This document shows positions 1-11,876 of a stretch of DNA of 64,000 bases, in pieces. Each line of letters opens with the position of its first letter. Positions within the stretch are counted from its first letter, which is position 1. A program made the position numbers and the translations under genes. The notes below the pieces were generated by a model. That model was not told where the DNA came from and did no database searches. It saw nothing but the letters and a program-made list of their open reading frames with translations. Source of the DNA: Adineta ricciae (lineage: Eukaryota; Rotifera; Eurotatoria; Adinetida; Adinetidae); the NCBI GenBank assembly GCA_905250025.1, contig CAJNOJ010000295.1, forward strand, positions 59,419 to 123,418, given 5' to 3'.

Positions 1-735
1 AAGCGAAAAATCTTATTTCGGAGAATTTCTGCAGTTTAAAACCAAAAATTTGTTTTTTTTCGGAAATACCAGGTCGAGGAAAAAGTTTGTACGCCGTGAC
101 TCTCACCCACACTCTCAGGATTCGACGAAGATCACGGGTATATGTAGAAAAGGGTTCGTAAAAAAAAACAGTTGTCTACAAGTTATTATGTACTATTAAT
201 AAAAAATTATCTGACATGCACAGAATATGATTTCTGATCCGAAAGAATAACTTTCTTGAAATTGAACACCATATTCGTTGTTTCAACGTTTTCTGTCTCA
301 TTTTTAATGTAATTGAGAGGGAGATATTGAGCTGATCATTATTAGGGTCATTTTTCGAAGTAAGAGCAAACTGATGTCGAGTGCTTCTAGACTTTGAGAT
401 CACTCCAAATGATCTGAGTAAATAACTATCATCATCAAGATTTCCGATAATTTCAATTCATTTGGGTGACTGTCGCGTGATTAGCTCTGGTACTAGATAA
501 TTTTGTGTTTGTAATCAGGTTATTTTGTTTTACTACTACTCCGTGCAGTGTATATAGAATAACTTTCGAGTTCAGTCATCCGCTACTATTTCTTCAATCA
601 AACTCACTATAATTATTACGTTGATTGATGTGAACGGCTTGCCGATCATTTTCAGCGTCTATCAAAGGCCGGTTGCTACCGGAATCATCAGGAGATGCCT
701 AATTTCTATATCACTCTTATAACAAACGGTTAGAT

Positions 736-890
736 GGAAATAAAAATAGATTTAGTTTCACTTATACATATACACCCTCACACAAGCATAGCTCGATTGA
801 GGGTGCCGCAGTGGGTGTTTACACGCGTATATCTTGATTGAGGATGTGAGGGGGTGCAGGTATAAGGGAAACTAAATCTATTTCTGTTCC
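736..890. repeat. Imperfect inverted repeat (foldback)
   Basis: The left arm (about 736-783) and the right arm (about 844-890) are reverse complements over about 45 bases with few mismatches. Both contain a shared AATAGATTTAGTTTC core and run into a CACCCTCAC / GTGAGGG segment. The spacer is about 60 bases. No coding capacity. It could be a small foldback element or MITE remnant. Confidence 0.6.
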
Positions 891-1457
891 TATGTAGATA
901 GGCATTGTAGTGTGGTAGGAATTGGCCACTTGTATTATAAGTCGAATTAGGCAGCTACTCGACAAAGGATTTGATACTCGGCCGACAAGATCTGACATAC
1001 CCGTTTTGATTTAGATGTCTCATTCAAAATTTAAAAAGCCTATACATGACATTGCCGATATCTTCTAAGTTTCTATCTTAATGAACATTGTGCAACTCAA
1101 AGTCTGATAGAGAATGACGACTACAAATTATTTCACGGATGAAATACAAAAGATTTCTAATGGATGCGCAGAGGAAAAGAAGTATGATATTTATTATTAG
1201 TCCTTTCCGGCTGTACTTTATCAAATGACGATGTTCAGATTGAAATATGTACATTGGATCTAGGTGATCTCACGTACTTCTGACTAGATCGTTTCAAAAA
1301 TTTATCAGAATATTAGTAAAAGAATTCCGTTGGAAGGGGCAACGTTTTTCAAATGGTCTGCCGGAAAGGTTTAGCGGGAACACAAAAAATAATTACTGGT
1401 ACAATGAAGAACTCACGTGAATGAGCATTGTCAGATCATCGTCATTCTTCGACAGAC

Positions 1458-1465
1458 TATAAAAA
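1458..1465 (+). promoter_or_regulatory. Possible TATA box for GPCR gene
   Basis: TATAAAAA lies about 120 bases upstream of the chosen ATG at 1587. Position and consensus fit a core promoter, but AT-rich background makes chance matches common. Confidence 0.3.
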
Positions 1466-1586
1466 GGGAAGTTCTCTTTTTCTTTCAGGGCTCTTTAGTA
1501 TATTAAATTCTCTATTGCATTCTCCAAAAGTTCATCAGATCACCTATTCAACTCGAGTACCACCTGTACAAATAATAAGTGTAAGA

Positions 1587-2652
1587 ATGAACAATACAAC
1601 AACAGTGGCTAGTACAGGAAGTGGTGTCAGTATAAGTTTATCATTAGCACCATATGAACTAAATATTTATTTTGGTATGTTCATATGGATAACAGGTAAT
1701 ATTGGTTGTATTGGAAACGCAATAGTATTTAATTCACGAATGTTCGCTAAGCAAGCATATGCAAGATATTTATTTTGTCAAGCAATTCAAGATTTTATCT
1801 ATTTTAATTTTGTATTCATGTCACGAGTAGTTCAAAAAGGTTTTCGAGTACCATTAACAACAAAATATTTAGCATTTTGTAGAATTCGCCAATTTTACAC
1901 ATTTTGGGGAAATCAAATTTCATTTAATTCTTTTGTATTTGCAACTATAGACCGGATTTTGGCAACACAACGATCAACAAGTAAAAGAGAAAACCTGTTT
2001 TTGTATAAAAATAATGTTTCGCTTTCAAGATTTACGAAACTGGAGTAATCGTGTGACATTATCGTATAAAATGGTAGCAGGTGCAATGATATTTTGGTTT
2101 TTATTAATTGGTCATCGTTTAATATGGTATCAGTTATCAGATGGAAATTGTGGTCCACCAGCTGGTATTTATGCAACATGGGATGAATGGTTTGAAAATG
2201 CGACATCAGCTGTGTTACCACCTATATTAATGTTTTTATTAGCGTTTCTTTTGAGACGAAGCGTTCATGATGTTATTCAACGAAGGATTCAACCAACAAC
2301 AAATCAAAATAAAACAGTTCTAGAACAAATGAGTTCGAAATTATCATTAATGTTATTATTACAATGTATAATTGTTGTCATAACGTATGTACCATATTCA
2401 GTTGAGTTAGCTTATACAAGTATTAGACAATATTATTCGAAAACACCGTATGAGAAAGCTAGAGATAAAGTATTTACTGAATTAACACATTTATTAGCAT
2501 ATATATTTTTTCAATCAAGTTTTTATGTTTCGCTTTTAACAAATCCTGGCTTTCGTCAACAGATTAAACATTTGCTTGGAATGAAAAAATTGATTGACTT
2601 GTCAACAACTAAACATTTACCTACAACAATACATATTCAAACAAACGTTTAA
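1587..2652 (+). CDS. Rhodopsin-like 7TM GPCR, two exons
   Basis: Predicted model join(1587..1980, 2030..2652), 338 aa. The break between the two open frames is a 49-nt intron: donor GTAAAA at 1981, acceptor TTTCAAG ending at 2029, phase 1, and the frame is restored exactly. Seven hydrophobic segments are visible. TM1 carries a GN motif (IGCIGNAIVF), TM3 ends in a DRI triplet (DRY equivalent), and TM6 and TM7 lie in the second exon, with a cationic tail after TM7 (GFRQQIKHLLG). Asn residues near the N terminus (MNNTTT) suggest glycosylation. The ATG at 1587 was preferred over the upstream frame from 1428 because it starts the receptor-like part. Ligand unknown; it resembles the orphan class A receptors expanded in rotifers. 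Plasma membrane. Confidence 0.8.
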
Positions 2653-2654
2653 TT

Positions 2655-2707
2655 ACCCAGGCCGAACAATCCCATACTCGGATCCCATCGGACTTGTTGA
2701 CCTGGGT
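2655..2707. repeat. Short inverted repeat just after the GPCR stop
   Basis: ACCCAGG at 2655-2661 pairs with CCTGGGT at 2701-2707. Pairing continues inward imperfectly (GAACAA with TTGTT, one bulge). It starts 3 nt after the stop at 2652 and would form a hairpin in the 3' UTR. Function unknown. Confidence 0.45.
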
Positions 2708-3439
2708 AGTATTATGAATAAGACTAATCTCGATGTATTGTATTTGTATACTCTTTACCTTTAAATACACAAGATTTCTTACTTTCTCTTATACTCAATT
2801 ATCATGAATTAGTCATGCATATGTATATGAGTTTCATTAATTCATTGAAGATATTTTTAATCAAAAGACACTCAAATAGTTTATGATGCGAATAAATCAT
2901 TTTTGTCTTTTCAATTCTATTGAAAATGCGTTAGAATGAGAGTGTACGACTTTATCCGCTTTCTACATGTATAAACTGTAGCAAACTACGATAGCCCAAG
3001 AACTTCGTCTACCAGCGTGTCGGGGTGTTATTTCAAAACCTGTGAAGAATAATATATCTTGCATTGGATCAATTATGAACAAGATGCAAATGAATTTACC
3101 CATCAATGGTTCAGAACCCTAGCTCTGAAGTAATAAGTCAGATGCGTTGCATTGCCATCAAGACGTAACGAAACCAATTCATCATATACGCGTGAACAAA
3201 CGCACGATTCCCATACTATAAAAAAAAAGTCTAGTGTAGTGTACCCGAAGCTAAGTCAAACTGAAAGGATTTGGACGTAGGTGGAGTCGGAAAATTTTAT
3301 AATTAGAATCGATAGAACACATTGAGTTCTACTTGGAACTAGTGAGATCCGAGTTGGAACGCGTGTCTGGACGAATGGATCCTAAACAAGCTCAAATCGA
3401 CCCCTGAGATATTTTACGTGACTCATTCTTCTTATTTAT
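2708..3439. other. Intergenic, nothing recognised
   Basis: AT-rich spacer between the convergent GPCR (+) and carrier (-) genes. No open frame with domain signal and no repeat structure recognised. Confidence 0.5.
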
Positions 3440-4394
3440 TTATGAATCTTCACGTACAGATGTACGTTTTATAATTTCATAGACTGACATCATAATAACA
3501 GTATATGGAGCAATTGTACAAGTTCGAGGTAAAATTCCTGAGAAAAATCCTTTGAAACCACGTTGTTGAAATAAAAGAAGTGATATTTTTGAAACTGATT
3601 GTCGTTTTTGTGATACCTGAAGACGTGTTTTAATAACATCGATCGGTTGAGTTAAAAGTGATGTTAAAAGTGACGCTAATGTTGCAGAAAGAGGAGAAAT
3701 AAATGAATTATACTTTAATGGAATAATTTCTTCGAATTTGGATTGAATTCTCCAATAAAAAGTCCAAAGGATTGAATTAAATGGAACAGACATTGTAAGA
3801 GATACGAGATAGCCTTTATAAAAACCGCGAAAACCATCACCAGATTTCCCATATATATCAGAAATAATATCTTTTACATGAATGCTATCTCGTGCACGTG
3901 TTATTATGATTCGTTGTGTTATAACATCAATTGGTGCTGAAAAACATCATGAGAACTTTTAAACATTAAAACAAATATCATTTACTTGTAAAAGTTTGAT
4001 AAATCAAAGTAGCAACACCACTTGATATTAAACTAGTAAGAATATTCCATTGAGAATGAGATATAGATTTAGGCTGAGTCATTTTCAGAATTGCTCTCGT
4101 TTGTTCAAGTGTTGTTGTAAAAATTGGTTCAAAGAAAAGGCTGCCAAGACTAATAGGAAAACCTCGATAGAAACCTTGTGGAAATCTTTCGTTGCGCCAA
4201 ACTTCTTTGATGATACCTAGCGTAGAAATATCACCAGTCTTTCTCGCTTGTAAGCGAACTTTTATGAGTCCAAGTGGATGAAAACATGTTCGTGATACAA
4301 AAGAACTTGCAAATAAGAGACTGAGAAATTTTTCTTTGTCTAAATCCCACCAGTAGATCTCATGACTATTTTTCGATGAGTGGATCTCAGTCAT
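3440..4394 (-). CDS. slc25a44: Mitochondrial carrier, SLC25A44-like
   Basis: Predicted model complement(join(3440..3936, 3986..4394)), 301 aa, the normal size for this family. The single intron is 49 nt (GTAAAT...TTTTTCAG, phase 1). Three carrier repeats are visible, each with a signature helix: FHPLGLIKVRLQ in repeat 1, TTPIDVITQRI in repeat 2 (created exactly across the splice) and TQPIDVIKTRLQV in repeat 3. The segment after the N terminus (YWWDLDKEKF) matches the opening of SLC25A44, a mitochondrial branched-chain amino-acid carrier. That assignment comes from family knowledge; the substrate in this organism is inferred. Inner mitochondrial membrane. A partial second copy lies at 6945-7417. 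Confidence 0.82.
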
Positions 4395-6539
4395 TTTCTT
4401 TCCACAAATAATTCATTTGAATAAAAGAATATACAACTATCTCAATGGTTCTTTTTTTCCTCGAATGATCAGAGAAGAGAAAAGAATAGATGTCACTTCG
4501 TTCCAAATGAAAATCACCGTATGGATGTGTTTAACAATAGAAAAGGGGACCAAGGTGCATAGCACTTCGTCAATGATCACATTAATTCATCCGGTCATTT
4601 TGTTATTAAGAATGCACTTTTTTCGCAGATGCGCCGACAAAAGTGCATATCATTACTATTCATTAAAATGAATTCTTGTATTGCTATTTTGAAATAAATT
4701 ACAAAGATGAAAATCTTGTCTTCCAGCTATAAATATGCAAAAAAGCTTTATCTTTCGCTTAGAAGTCAAAACAGTACTAGTATGCACATATTGGAATAAC
4801 GAAACAGATTTGTTTTCACCCAATACCTTTGGGATCGGATCAGTTATTCTTATTCAGAGCAGAAATTATGCTAATTAACAATATCATTCTTAGAATCATC
4901 TCATTTTCATGATGGAACTAGAGACCGGCGGTATGCGGTGCGGTATCAGATAGCTATGCCACACTCCCGCATTGTGTCGAAAAGGTTACTGAAAATGATT
5001 TTAAAAGATATATATTATAATTTTTTTAGATATCTTAAATACTGACAAAGGCTAAACAAAACTAAACATAGCTCGTTCTCTTGTTCAACATGAGTTGAAA
5101 TTAAACGAATCGCAGAGCACTAGATTAACATGTGTGGGACATTATCATGGATACAGATATATCTTTGAATTAATTTACAAATATTTATTTAATTTATAAA
5201 TCTATCTTATTTATAATTCAATAATTGGTAGATAAAAATCGAATATGTTGTATAAAATCTAAGAAGTTTTAAGATTTTAAAATGAGTGGTCAACTTAGTA
5301 TTATCTGATCACTAAATTCTCACTCAACAGATGAATTATAAACTCGAGAAAAATTCGAGGCAAACATTGAGTAACTTCACAGAACTCTCACCCTTGTATA
5401 TTACTAAGTCAAATATTTTCATTTCTACAATTCCACATTTATTGGCAAATCATTAATGACAGTTAATGAAAGTGCATCTAATCAGTCAAAATCGGATAAA
5501 CTTTCTACTTCATATCTATTGACTTTATTTCTATCCAATTATCGAAATTGATTTCAAATCCAACATTTTGAGACTTGTCAAATTATCAACTTTGACTCGA
5601 TTTATACATTTTAATTTCGTTTATAAACGCGCAACACTTTTAAAAGTACTTTAAAATAAAAATTTTTTGACAGAATAAATTCCGACTGTGAATAGTTATC
5701 TCTTGATACCCATTTGTTTTTCTCTAGAAGCTTGATATCTATAGTTTCTTGAAGAATATTTAAAAATTTGTTTCATTTGAGAACTGTTTTACAACGCATT
5801 TAGACATTAGACATGTCAAATAACACCACATTTCTCAACAAAAATAACTGTGGCTCCTTTTATCAAATATTATCTTCCGCAAAATTGGTCTCTCGAAGTA
5901 TTCACTTAAAAACTGTCTGATTCGTTAGTTGTTATTTTAAAAATAGAAAATGTTTCGTAGCGTAATAGATTTGTATAGATTTATAATGTTTCACTATCAT
6001 TATGATAATTTCTCTGAAGTTGTGCAACATTGTGTATCAATCCCTGATACTGCTGTATGCTCTTGAATTTCTTTTCGCTCATGTGCTTCTATATTTCTGT
6101 TTACTTCTTTGTCAACATCCTTCACAAATAGAACCTACATACGAAAGAAAACAGAGTAGAGAAGCTAGAGAAAAATCTTGAAAAATGATTCTCGTAGTGC
6201 GATATACAGTACGGTATAGAGCTAAGTGAGACGGTATATGGGACCGGATGTTATGAATTTTTGGCCTATGGGAGTAATAAGATTTAATCGATTGATTTTG
6301 AGTTTGAAAATATAAGTCTATATTTGAAAATCTTTAAATATAGTAATGATGAACGTATCAACTTTTCTCATTGATGAGCTCATGATATAACTACATCCTA
6401 AGATATAGAGTTATAAAAGATTCTGTTAAATACCCTCTTTTTCTGAGCACATAATTTTATTACACGAAAGAAAGATAAAGACATCGTATAAATATTGATA
6501 TTATTCGATACTGATTTTTCATACGATACACAGAATCGA
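4395..6539. other. Noncoding flank, duplicated at 7418-10161
   Basis: No gene recognised. The stretch is clearly homologous to the flank following the second carrier copy, with many substitutions and indels. Short ORFs here are not conserved between the two copies, which argues against coding. Confidence 0.55.
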
Positions 6540-6724
6540 TTAGATATGAGTAATAAGAAGTCTGTCAAGAAAACGTCGAAGATGTTCTTCTTCTCTATGA
6601 ACACATAGAACATTACTCCACGACTTCACTTCAAATACAGTCGACCAACAGTTTGTCAAACGTGCTAAACCTGTTTTACCAAGCATATAACAGATAAAGC
6701 CTTCTTTACCTAGAAAGTCAATTA
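6540..6724 (-). pseudogene. FkbM methyltransferase C-terminal fragment
   Basis: About 60 codons identical or near-identical to the C terminus of the complete gene at 10162-11268 (VIDFLGKEGFICYMLGKTGL). The homology stops at the TA of CAATTA at 6723-6724, where a mariner-like end begins, so the gene is cut by an insertion; the rest is missing at the nearby gap. This copy reads CGA where the full copy has TGA, so its frame runs about 10 codons longer. Confidence 0.7.
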
Positions 6725-6943
6725 CCGGGTGTACCAAAAGTTTTGCGACACTTTTTATTTTGGTGATATCTGGACTTGAGAAAATGGTAATGCTTTGATT
6801 CCTTTTTTGAATGATAGAGCAAGAAACACTGTATAAGAAATGTATGGAAGAATCCTTAGTCTTTCGTTGGAAAAAGTTCTGTGCGATCGGTATTAAGTGT
6901 CTATCTGATACGACAGTGTCCCATCGTAATCCGATGAATATGA
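6723..6943. mobile_element. Tc1/mariner-like terminal fragment
   Basis: The fragment begins at a TA with the terminal sequence CCGGGTGTACCAAAAG and then a GCGACAC motif. The same sequence in reverse complement ends at 21034. The first 160 bases or so are almost identical between the two places, then they diverge. It breaks the methyltransferase frame at TA, as expected for TA-targeting elements. No transposase frame is visible. The fragment ends at the N at 6944. Confidence 0.6.
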
Positions 6944-6944
6944 N
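6944..6944. other. Single-N assembly gap
   Basis: One ambiguous base between the mariner-like fragment and the 15th base of carrier exon 2. Both sides are truncated, so it marks a join of unknown true length. Confidence 0.85.
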
Positions 6945-7417
6945 TAACATCAATTGGTGCTGAAAAAAGTCATGAAAACTTTTAAAAATTAAAACAAATA
7001 TCATTTACTTGTAAGAGTTTGATAAATCAAAGTAGCAACACCACTTGATATTAAACTAGTAAGAATATTCCATTGAGAATGAGATATAGATTTAGGCTGA
7101 GTCATTTTCAGAATTGTTCTCGTTTGTTCAAGTGTTGTTGTAAAAATTGGTTCAAAGAAAAGACTGCCAAGACTAATAGGAAAACCTCGATAGAAACCTT
7201 GTGGAAATCTTTCATTGTGCCAAATATCTCTGATGATACCTAACGTAGAAATATCACCAGTCTTTCTCGCTTGTAAACGAACTTTTATGAGTCCTAATGG
7301 ATGAAAACATGTTCGTGACACAAACGAACTTGCAAATAAAAGACTTAGAAATTTTTCTTTGTCTAAATCACACCAGTAGATCTCATGACTATTTTTCAAT
7401 GAGTGAGTCTCACTCAT
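6945..7417 (-). pseudogene. Mitochondrial carrier copy 2, cut by gap
   Basis: Exon 1 (complement 7009..7417, 136 codons plus one base) closely matches the first carrier copy; it differs at a few positions (SETHSLKN for TEIHSSKN, DIWHN for EVWRN). The 49-nt intron (6960-7008) and its splice sites are conserved. Only 15 bases of exon 2 remain before the N at 6944, so repeat 2 and repeat 3 are absent from the assembly. It could be a complete gene in reality; the truncation is an assembly feature. Confidence 0.75.
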
Positions 7418-10161
7418 TTTCTTACCACAAATAATTCATTTGAATAAAAGAATATACAAACTATCTCAATGGTTCTTTTTTTTTCTTCGAATGATCAGAA
7501 AAGAGAAAAGAATAGATGTCACTTCGTTTCAAATGAAAATCACCGTATGGGTGTGTTTAACAATAGAATAGAAGACCAAGATGCACAGCACTTCGTCAAT
7601 GATCACAAAGCACATGGGATTACTATTCATTAAAATGAATCCTTGGATTGTTATTTTGAAATAAATTAGAAAGATGAAAATCTTTGCTTCCAGCTATCAA
7701 TATGCAAAAAGGTTTTATTTTTTCGCTTAGAAGTCAAAACAGCACTAATATACACACATATTGGAACAACGAAACAGATTTGTTTTCATCGAATACCTTT
7801 AACCTTTGGGATCGGATCAAGTTATTCTTATTCCGAACAGAAATTATGCAGATTAAAAATATCATTCCAATAATTTTAAGTATATCAGTCTTAGAATCAT
7901 CTCATTTTCATGGTGGAACTAGAGACCGGCGGTATGCGATATCAGATAGTTATACCACACCAGCATCGTTTTGAAAAGGTTACTGAAAATGATTTTAAAA
8001 GATATATATATTATAATTTTTTTAGATATCTGACATACTGACAAAGACTAAACAAAACTAAACATAGATGATTGTCTTGTTCAAAATGGGTTGAAATTAA
8101 ACGAATCGTAGAACACTAGAATAACATGTGCGGATCATCATCATGGATACAGATATATCTTTGAATTAATTTACAAATATTTATTTAAATTCATAATTCA
8201 ATGATTGATCGACTTAATATATTCTTGATCATTAAATTCTCACTCAACAGATGAATTATAAACTGAAGGAAAATTTGAGGCGAATAGTGAGTAACTTCAC
8301 AGAATTCTCACCCTTGTATATTACTAAGTCAAATAGTTTTCTTTCTACAATTCCACATTTATTGACAAATCATTAATGACAGCTAATGAAAGTGCATCTA
8401 ATCAGTCAAAATCGGATAAACTTTTTACTTCATATCTGATTGACTTTGATTCTATTCGATTATTGAAATTCATTTCAAATCCAACATTTCGAGACTTGTC
8501 AAATTATCAATTTTGACTCGATTTATGAATCTTAATTTCGTTTATAAACGCGTAACTTTTTAAAAGCACTTTAGAATTAAAATTTTTTGTCAGAATAAAT
8601 TCCAATTGTCAATAGTTATCTCTTGATACCCATTTGTTTTCTCTATAAGCTTGATATCTATAGTTTCTTGAAGAATATTTAAAAATTTGTTCCATTTCAG
8701 AACTGTATTACAACGCATTTAGACATGTCAAATAACACCACATTTCTCAACAAAATTAACTGTGGCTCTTTTTATCAAATATTATCATAGATTATCTTCT
8801 GCAAAATTGGTCTCTCGAAGTGTTCACTTAAAAGCTGTCTGATTCGTTAGTTCTTAGTGTAAAGATAGAAAATGTTTCGTAGCGTAATAGATTTACAATA
8901 TTTCACTATCACCAAGATAATTTCTCTGATGTTGTGCAACATTGTGTATCAATCCCTGATACTATATACTCTTGAATCCGATCGTGAATTCTGCTTCCAT
9001 AGAATGTACGGAAAAATTCGTTACGGGATTTTTCGACCTATGGGAGTAATAAGATCTAACCGATTGATTTAGCGTCTAATTGAAATTTTGTTCCTGGAGA
9101 AAAAAATACATTTTCACAAAAAGATCAAATCATATGGAGAATAATATACTTTAACAACATATCGACATTCTAAAGATTTTGATTGATCCAAATTGATAAA
9201 TAGTTAGTAGAAAGATTACTATACGAATCAAATGTGATATCTAATCCTAAGTTTTCTGCTGTTTTAGTAATATCGTATTTTCGAGAAGATCTTTTCTCAT
9301 GTTTTCATATCCGTAACATCAAAATTCTTCAAGATTATTGAATATTTCTGAGTACATCATCGTATATGTTTTGTCCAATTAAATAAACGACTACACGATA
9401 TTTCCTATTTCTTAATCATATATTATCTAAATATTTCTAGATAAACATCGAATGATGATAACTGTGATATTTTCTGTTAATATATCTTTTATTCATACTG
9501 GAGAGCAGAGAGATTTAAATGTTTTATAGCGGAAAAATTGATCGTACGCAAAAGATATTTTGCTTTCTGATCTATTAATTTGTAAAATTCTTCATCTCCC
9601 ATCATACAGGCGTCTTGAATTTTTATCAAAATGCAATTAGAAAATGAAATGGACTTTTCTTTGGCAGCTTCTAGGGAGGAATCGTTTAATTCATTAAATT
9701 ATGAATGAATTTATATGTTTGTTAACTTGTCCTGCGTATATAAATATATGAAATGAATAAGATGTTGTACAAATTGATATTGAACCAGGAAAGATGAAAT
9801 AATCTGTATATGAATGACATTCTTTGCATCAAAAACCAATCTGAAATTCATAGAAAATTTCAATATTATTATCTAATTCTGAGTTTGATAATATAAATTT
9901 ATTTTTGAAAATCTTTAAATATATTAATGATGAACTTATCAGCTTTTCTCATTGATGAGCTCAAGATATAACTACACCCTAAGATACAGAGTTATAAAAG
10001 ATTCTATTAAACACCCTCTTTGTCTGAGCACATAATTTTATTACACGAAAGAAAGAAAGATAAAGACATCGTATAAATATTGATATTATTTGATACTGCT
10101 TTTTCCATACGATACACAAAATCAATTAGATATGAGTAATAAGAAGTCTATCAAGAAAACG
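7418..10161. other. Noncoding flank of carrier copy 2
   Basis: Homologous to 4395-6539 apart from the extra segment at about 9072-9882, in which I recognise no gene or terminal repeat. The ORFs at 7684-7974 and 8872-9072 are not preserved in the first copy. Confidence 0.5.
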
Positions 10162-11268
10162 TCAAAGATGTTCTTCTTCTCTATGAACACATAAGACATT
10201 ACTCCACGACTTCACTTCAAATACAGGCGACCAACAGTTTGTCAAACGTGCTAAACCTGTTTTACCAAGCATATAACAGATAAAGCCTTCTTTGCCTAGA
10301 AAGTCAATTACTGTTAATAGACTAGTTGTTTTCCAAGTACTGATTCCATGATTTTCAAATATAAGTAATCTAATAATTTGCTTTCTTGAGAATAGTTTCT
10401 TTGCTCCTTGGAGAGCAAGTGGATGTGCGCCTTCCGTATCAATTTTGAGTAAATCTATTTTCTGTTGTATTTTTTTTTGTTCAATAAAATCATCAAGAGT
10501 TACTGTCGGCGTTTGAAATACTTTATCGTTGCGTGCAGTGTCATCGTTAGTTATCAATCCACATACTTCTCCTCCCGCAGGACATTTCTTCATGTTAGCC
10601 GTACCCGTGCTATTACTAATTGCTAATTGATGAACATATAACGTAGAGAGATTCATCCAAGTGCGTACTTGATCGAGTATCTCGTAGGTACTTTTCATCG
10701 GTTCGAACGCATGAATTGTGAGTCTTTTATATGTAGGATTATTTATCTGTACAGTATTCAGTATTGTTTCATTGCAATCTGAGCAAACACCACAATCATT
10801 GATCTTTAAAATATGAGAGAGATATTTGTACAAGCTTTTCGGATCAACATTCTTTTCAGGCATCCATATAGATAGCCATGAAGCTATAGTATAACCTTTG
10901 TTGGCATCAATATCAAAGAAAAGTTTATTTTGCAGCCATGGATTGTGTAAATCAGCAAGATACAACATTGAAAGGTAATCATTTCCGTAACAACTAGACC
11001 ACAAATCGTCTTTGGATAATACTTCATGAAATTTATTTGCTTGCGTTAATATACTAGTTAAAGAACAGATCATTTTGTTGGAATAATTACTTTGAGACAT
11101 TGTCTGTGACAAAGCAACAAGCTGCCATAGTCTAGATAAATGATTTGAAAGGAGTTTATTTATAATGATGACATTTATTGTGATTGATGTTACCAATATA
11201 AGAGATAGAATAACAATAAAATATGTGTGTCTACGGGGTATTCGCGTACACATAGCTCGTAATATCAA
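10162..11268 (-). CDS. FkbM-family methyltransferase, membrane-anchored
   Basis: Intronless, 368 aa. The N terminus is a type II anchor: a basic stretch (RIPRRH) followed by one hydrophobic helix at about residues 15-38. The catalytic region follows the FkbM/Methyltransf_21 pattern: FDIDANKG at about 118-125 (usual form DxGANxG, here Asp replaces the first Gly), FEP near 188, and KIDTEGAHPLALQGA near 272-286. The family transfers a methyl group from S-adenosylmethionine, often to sugars; the acceptor here is unknown. The C terminus ends at a TGA where the partial copy at 6540 reads CGA. Bdelloid genomes hold many FkbM genes, some thought to be acquired from bacteria; the intronless structure fits that but does not prove it. 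Confidence 0.75.
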   Translation of the reverse strand: MILRAMCTRIPRRHTYFIVILSLILVTSITINVIIINKLLSNHLSRLWQLVALSQTMSQSNYSNKMICSLTSILTQANKFHEVLSKDDLWSSCYGNDYLSMLYLADLHNPWLQNKLFFDIDANKGYTIASWLSIWMPEKNVDPKSLYKYLSHILKINDCGVCSDCNETILNTVQINNPTYKRLTIHAFEPMKSTYEILDQVRTWMNLSTLYVHQLAISNSTGTANMKKCPAGGEVCGLITNDDTARNDKVFQTPTVTLDDFIEQKKIQQKIDLLKIDTEGAHPLALQGAKKLFSRKQIIRLLIFENHGISTWKTTSLLTVIDFLGKEGFICYMLGKTGLARLTNCWSPVFEVKSWSNVLCVHREEEHL

Positions 11269-11876
11269 AATAAATATTTTGGATAATAAAATTTAAAAAG
11301 AATAACAATTCATTTACAGCATAAACACATCGAATTCGTAAGAAAAGTATTAAACAGTTTGTAGATATAATATTGCTATGAAAAAAAGAATGTATAGATA
11401 AAAACTAAATGAATGTTCATTGTTATACTGCTGGTTCTAGCTAAACGTCACAAAAATCGAAATAAGCTTCTAGATATAAGAACAACTATTTTAGTTGAAT
11501 ATTGTCTAATTTTAACGACTCATAAAGTAATATCGCGTCTCTCTATTTTCTTTCTAAGAATTATATTAATAATACAAAATATGTGCTTTTCGAAGAGAAG
11601 ACCAAATAGGGTTATCTGAATGGAGTCTTAGAAATAAAAATTTTTTAGTTCAAAATTCAAAAAGTTCTAAAATGAATACCTGTGTAATCTCGAAAAATCA
11701 ATGAACGATTTTTCATGCTTTCTCATCTTCACGTATGCACATTATTAGTAGAAAAAAAACTCTCTCAGAGTAATCATCTTCTCTCTTGATATAATTTTAG
11801 ATTTGTCATTTCTGCAAATATTTGATTTATTTTGAAGCACAATCATGAAATAGCAAATGACACATTCATTTAAATA
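11269..11876. other. Intergenic, nothing recognised
   Basis: AT-rich sequence upstream of the methyltransferase; no supported gene or signal. Confidence 0.5.

Larger units (their letters stand above)
1..1586. other. 5' intergenic region
   Basis: I see no supported gene here. Short open frames lack domain signal and are AT-rich chance ORFs. The stretch holds the inverted repeat at 736-890 and a possible TATA box at 1458-1465 ahead of the GPCR gene. Confidence 0.6.
6945..10330. repeat. Second copy of the carrier-to-FkbM block
   Basis: This block repeats about 3931-6724 in the same order and orientation: carrier exon 1, noncoding flank, FkbM 3' end. The second copy carries about 810 extra bases (roughly 9072-9882) between GATTGATTT and GAGTTTGA. 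Orientation and order are the same, so it is a direct duplication as assembled. Confidence 0.75.

Noticed and set aside
176..403. 75-aa minus-strand ORF
   Set aside because: No domain, no splice context, not duplicated; consistent with a chance ORF in AT-rich sequence.
1428..2652. Frameshifted GPCR pseudogene
   Set aside because: The frame change coincides with a 49-nt GT-AG intron that restores a complete 7TM protein, and introns of this size recur in other genes of the window.
10162..11268. Glycosyltransferase instead of methyltransferase
   Set aside because: The order of FDIDANKG, FEP and KIDTEGAHPLALQGA is that of FkbM methyltransferases; no donor-sugar motif is present.
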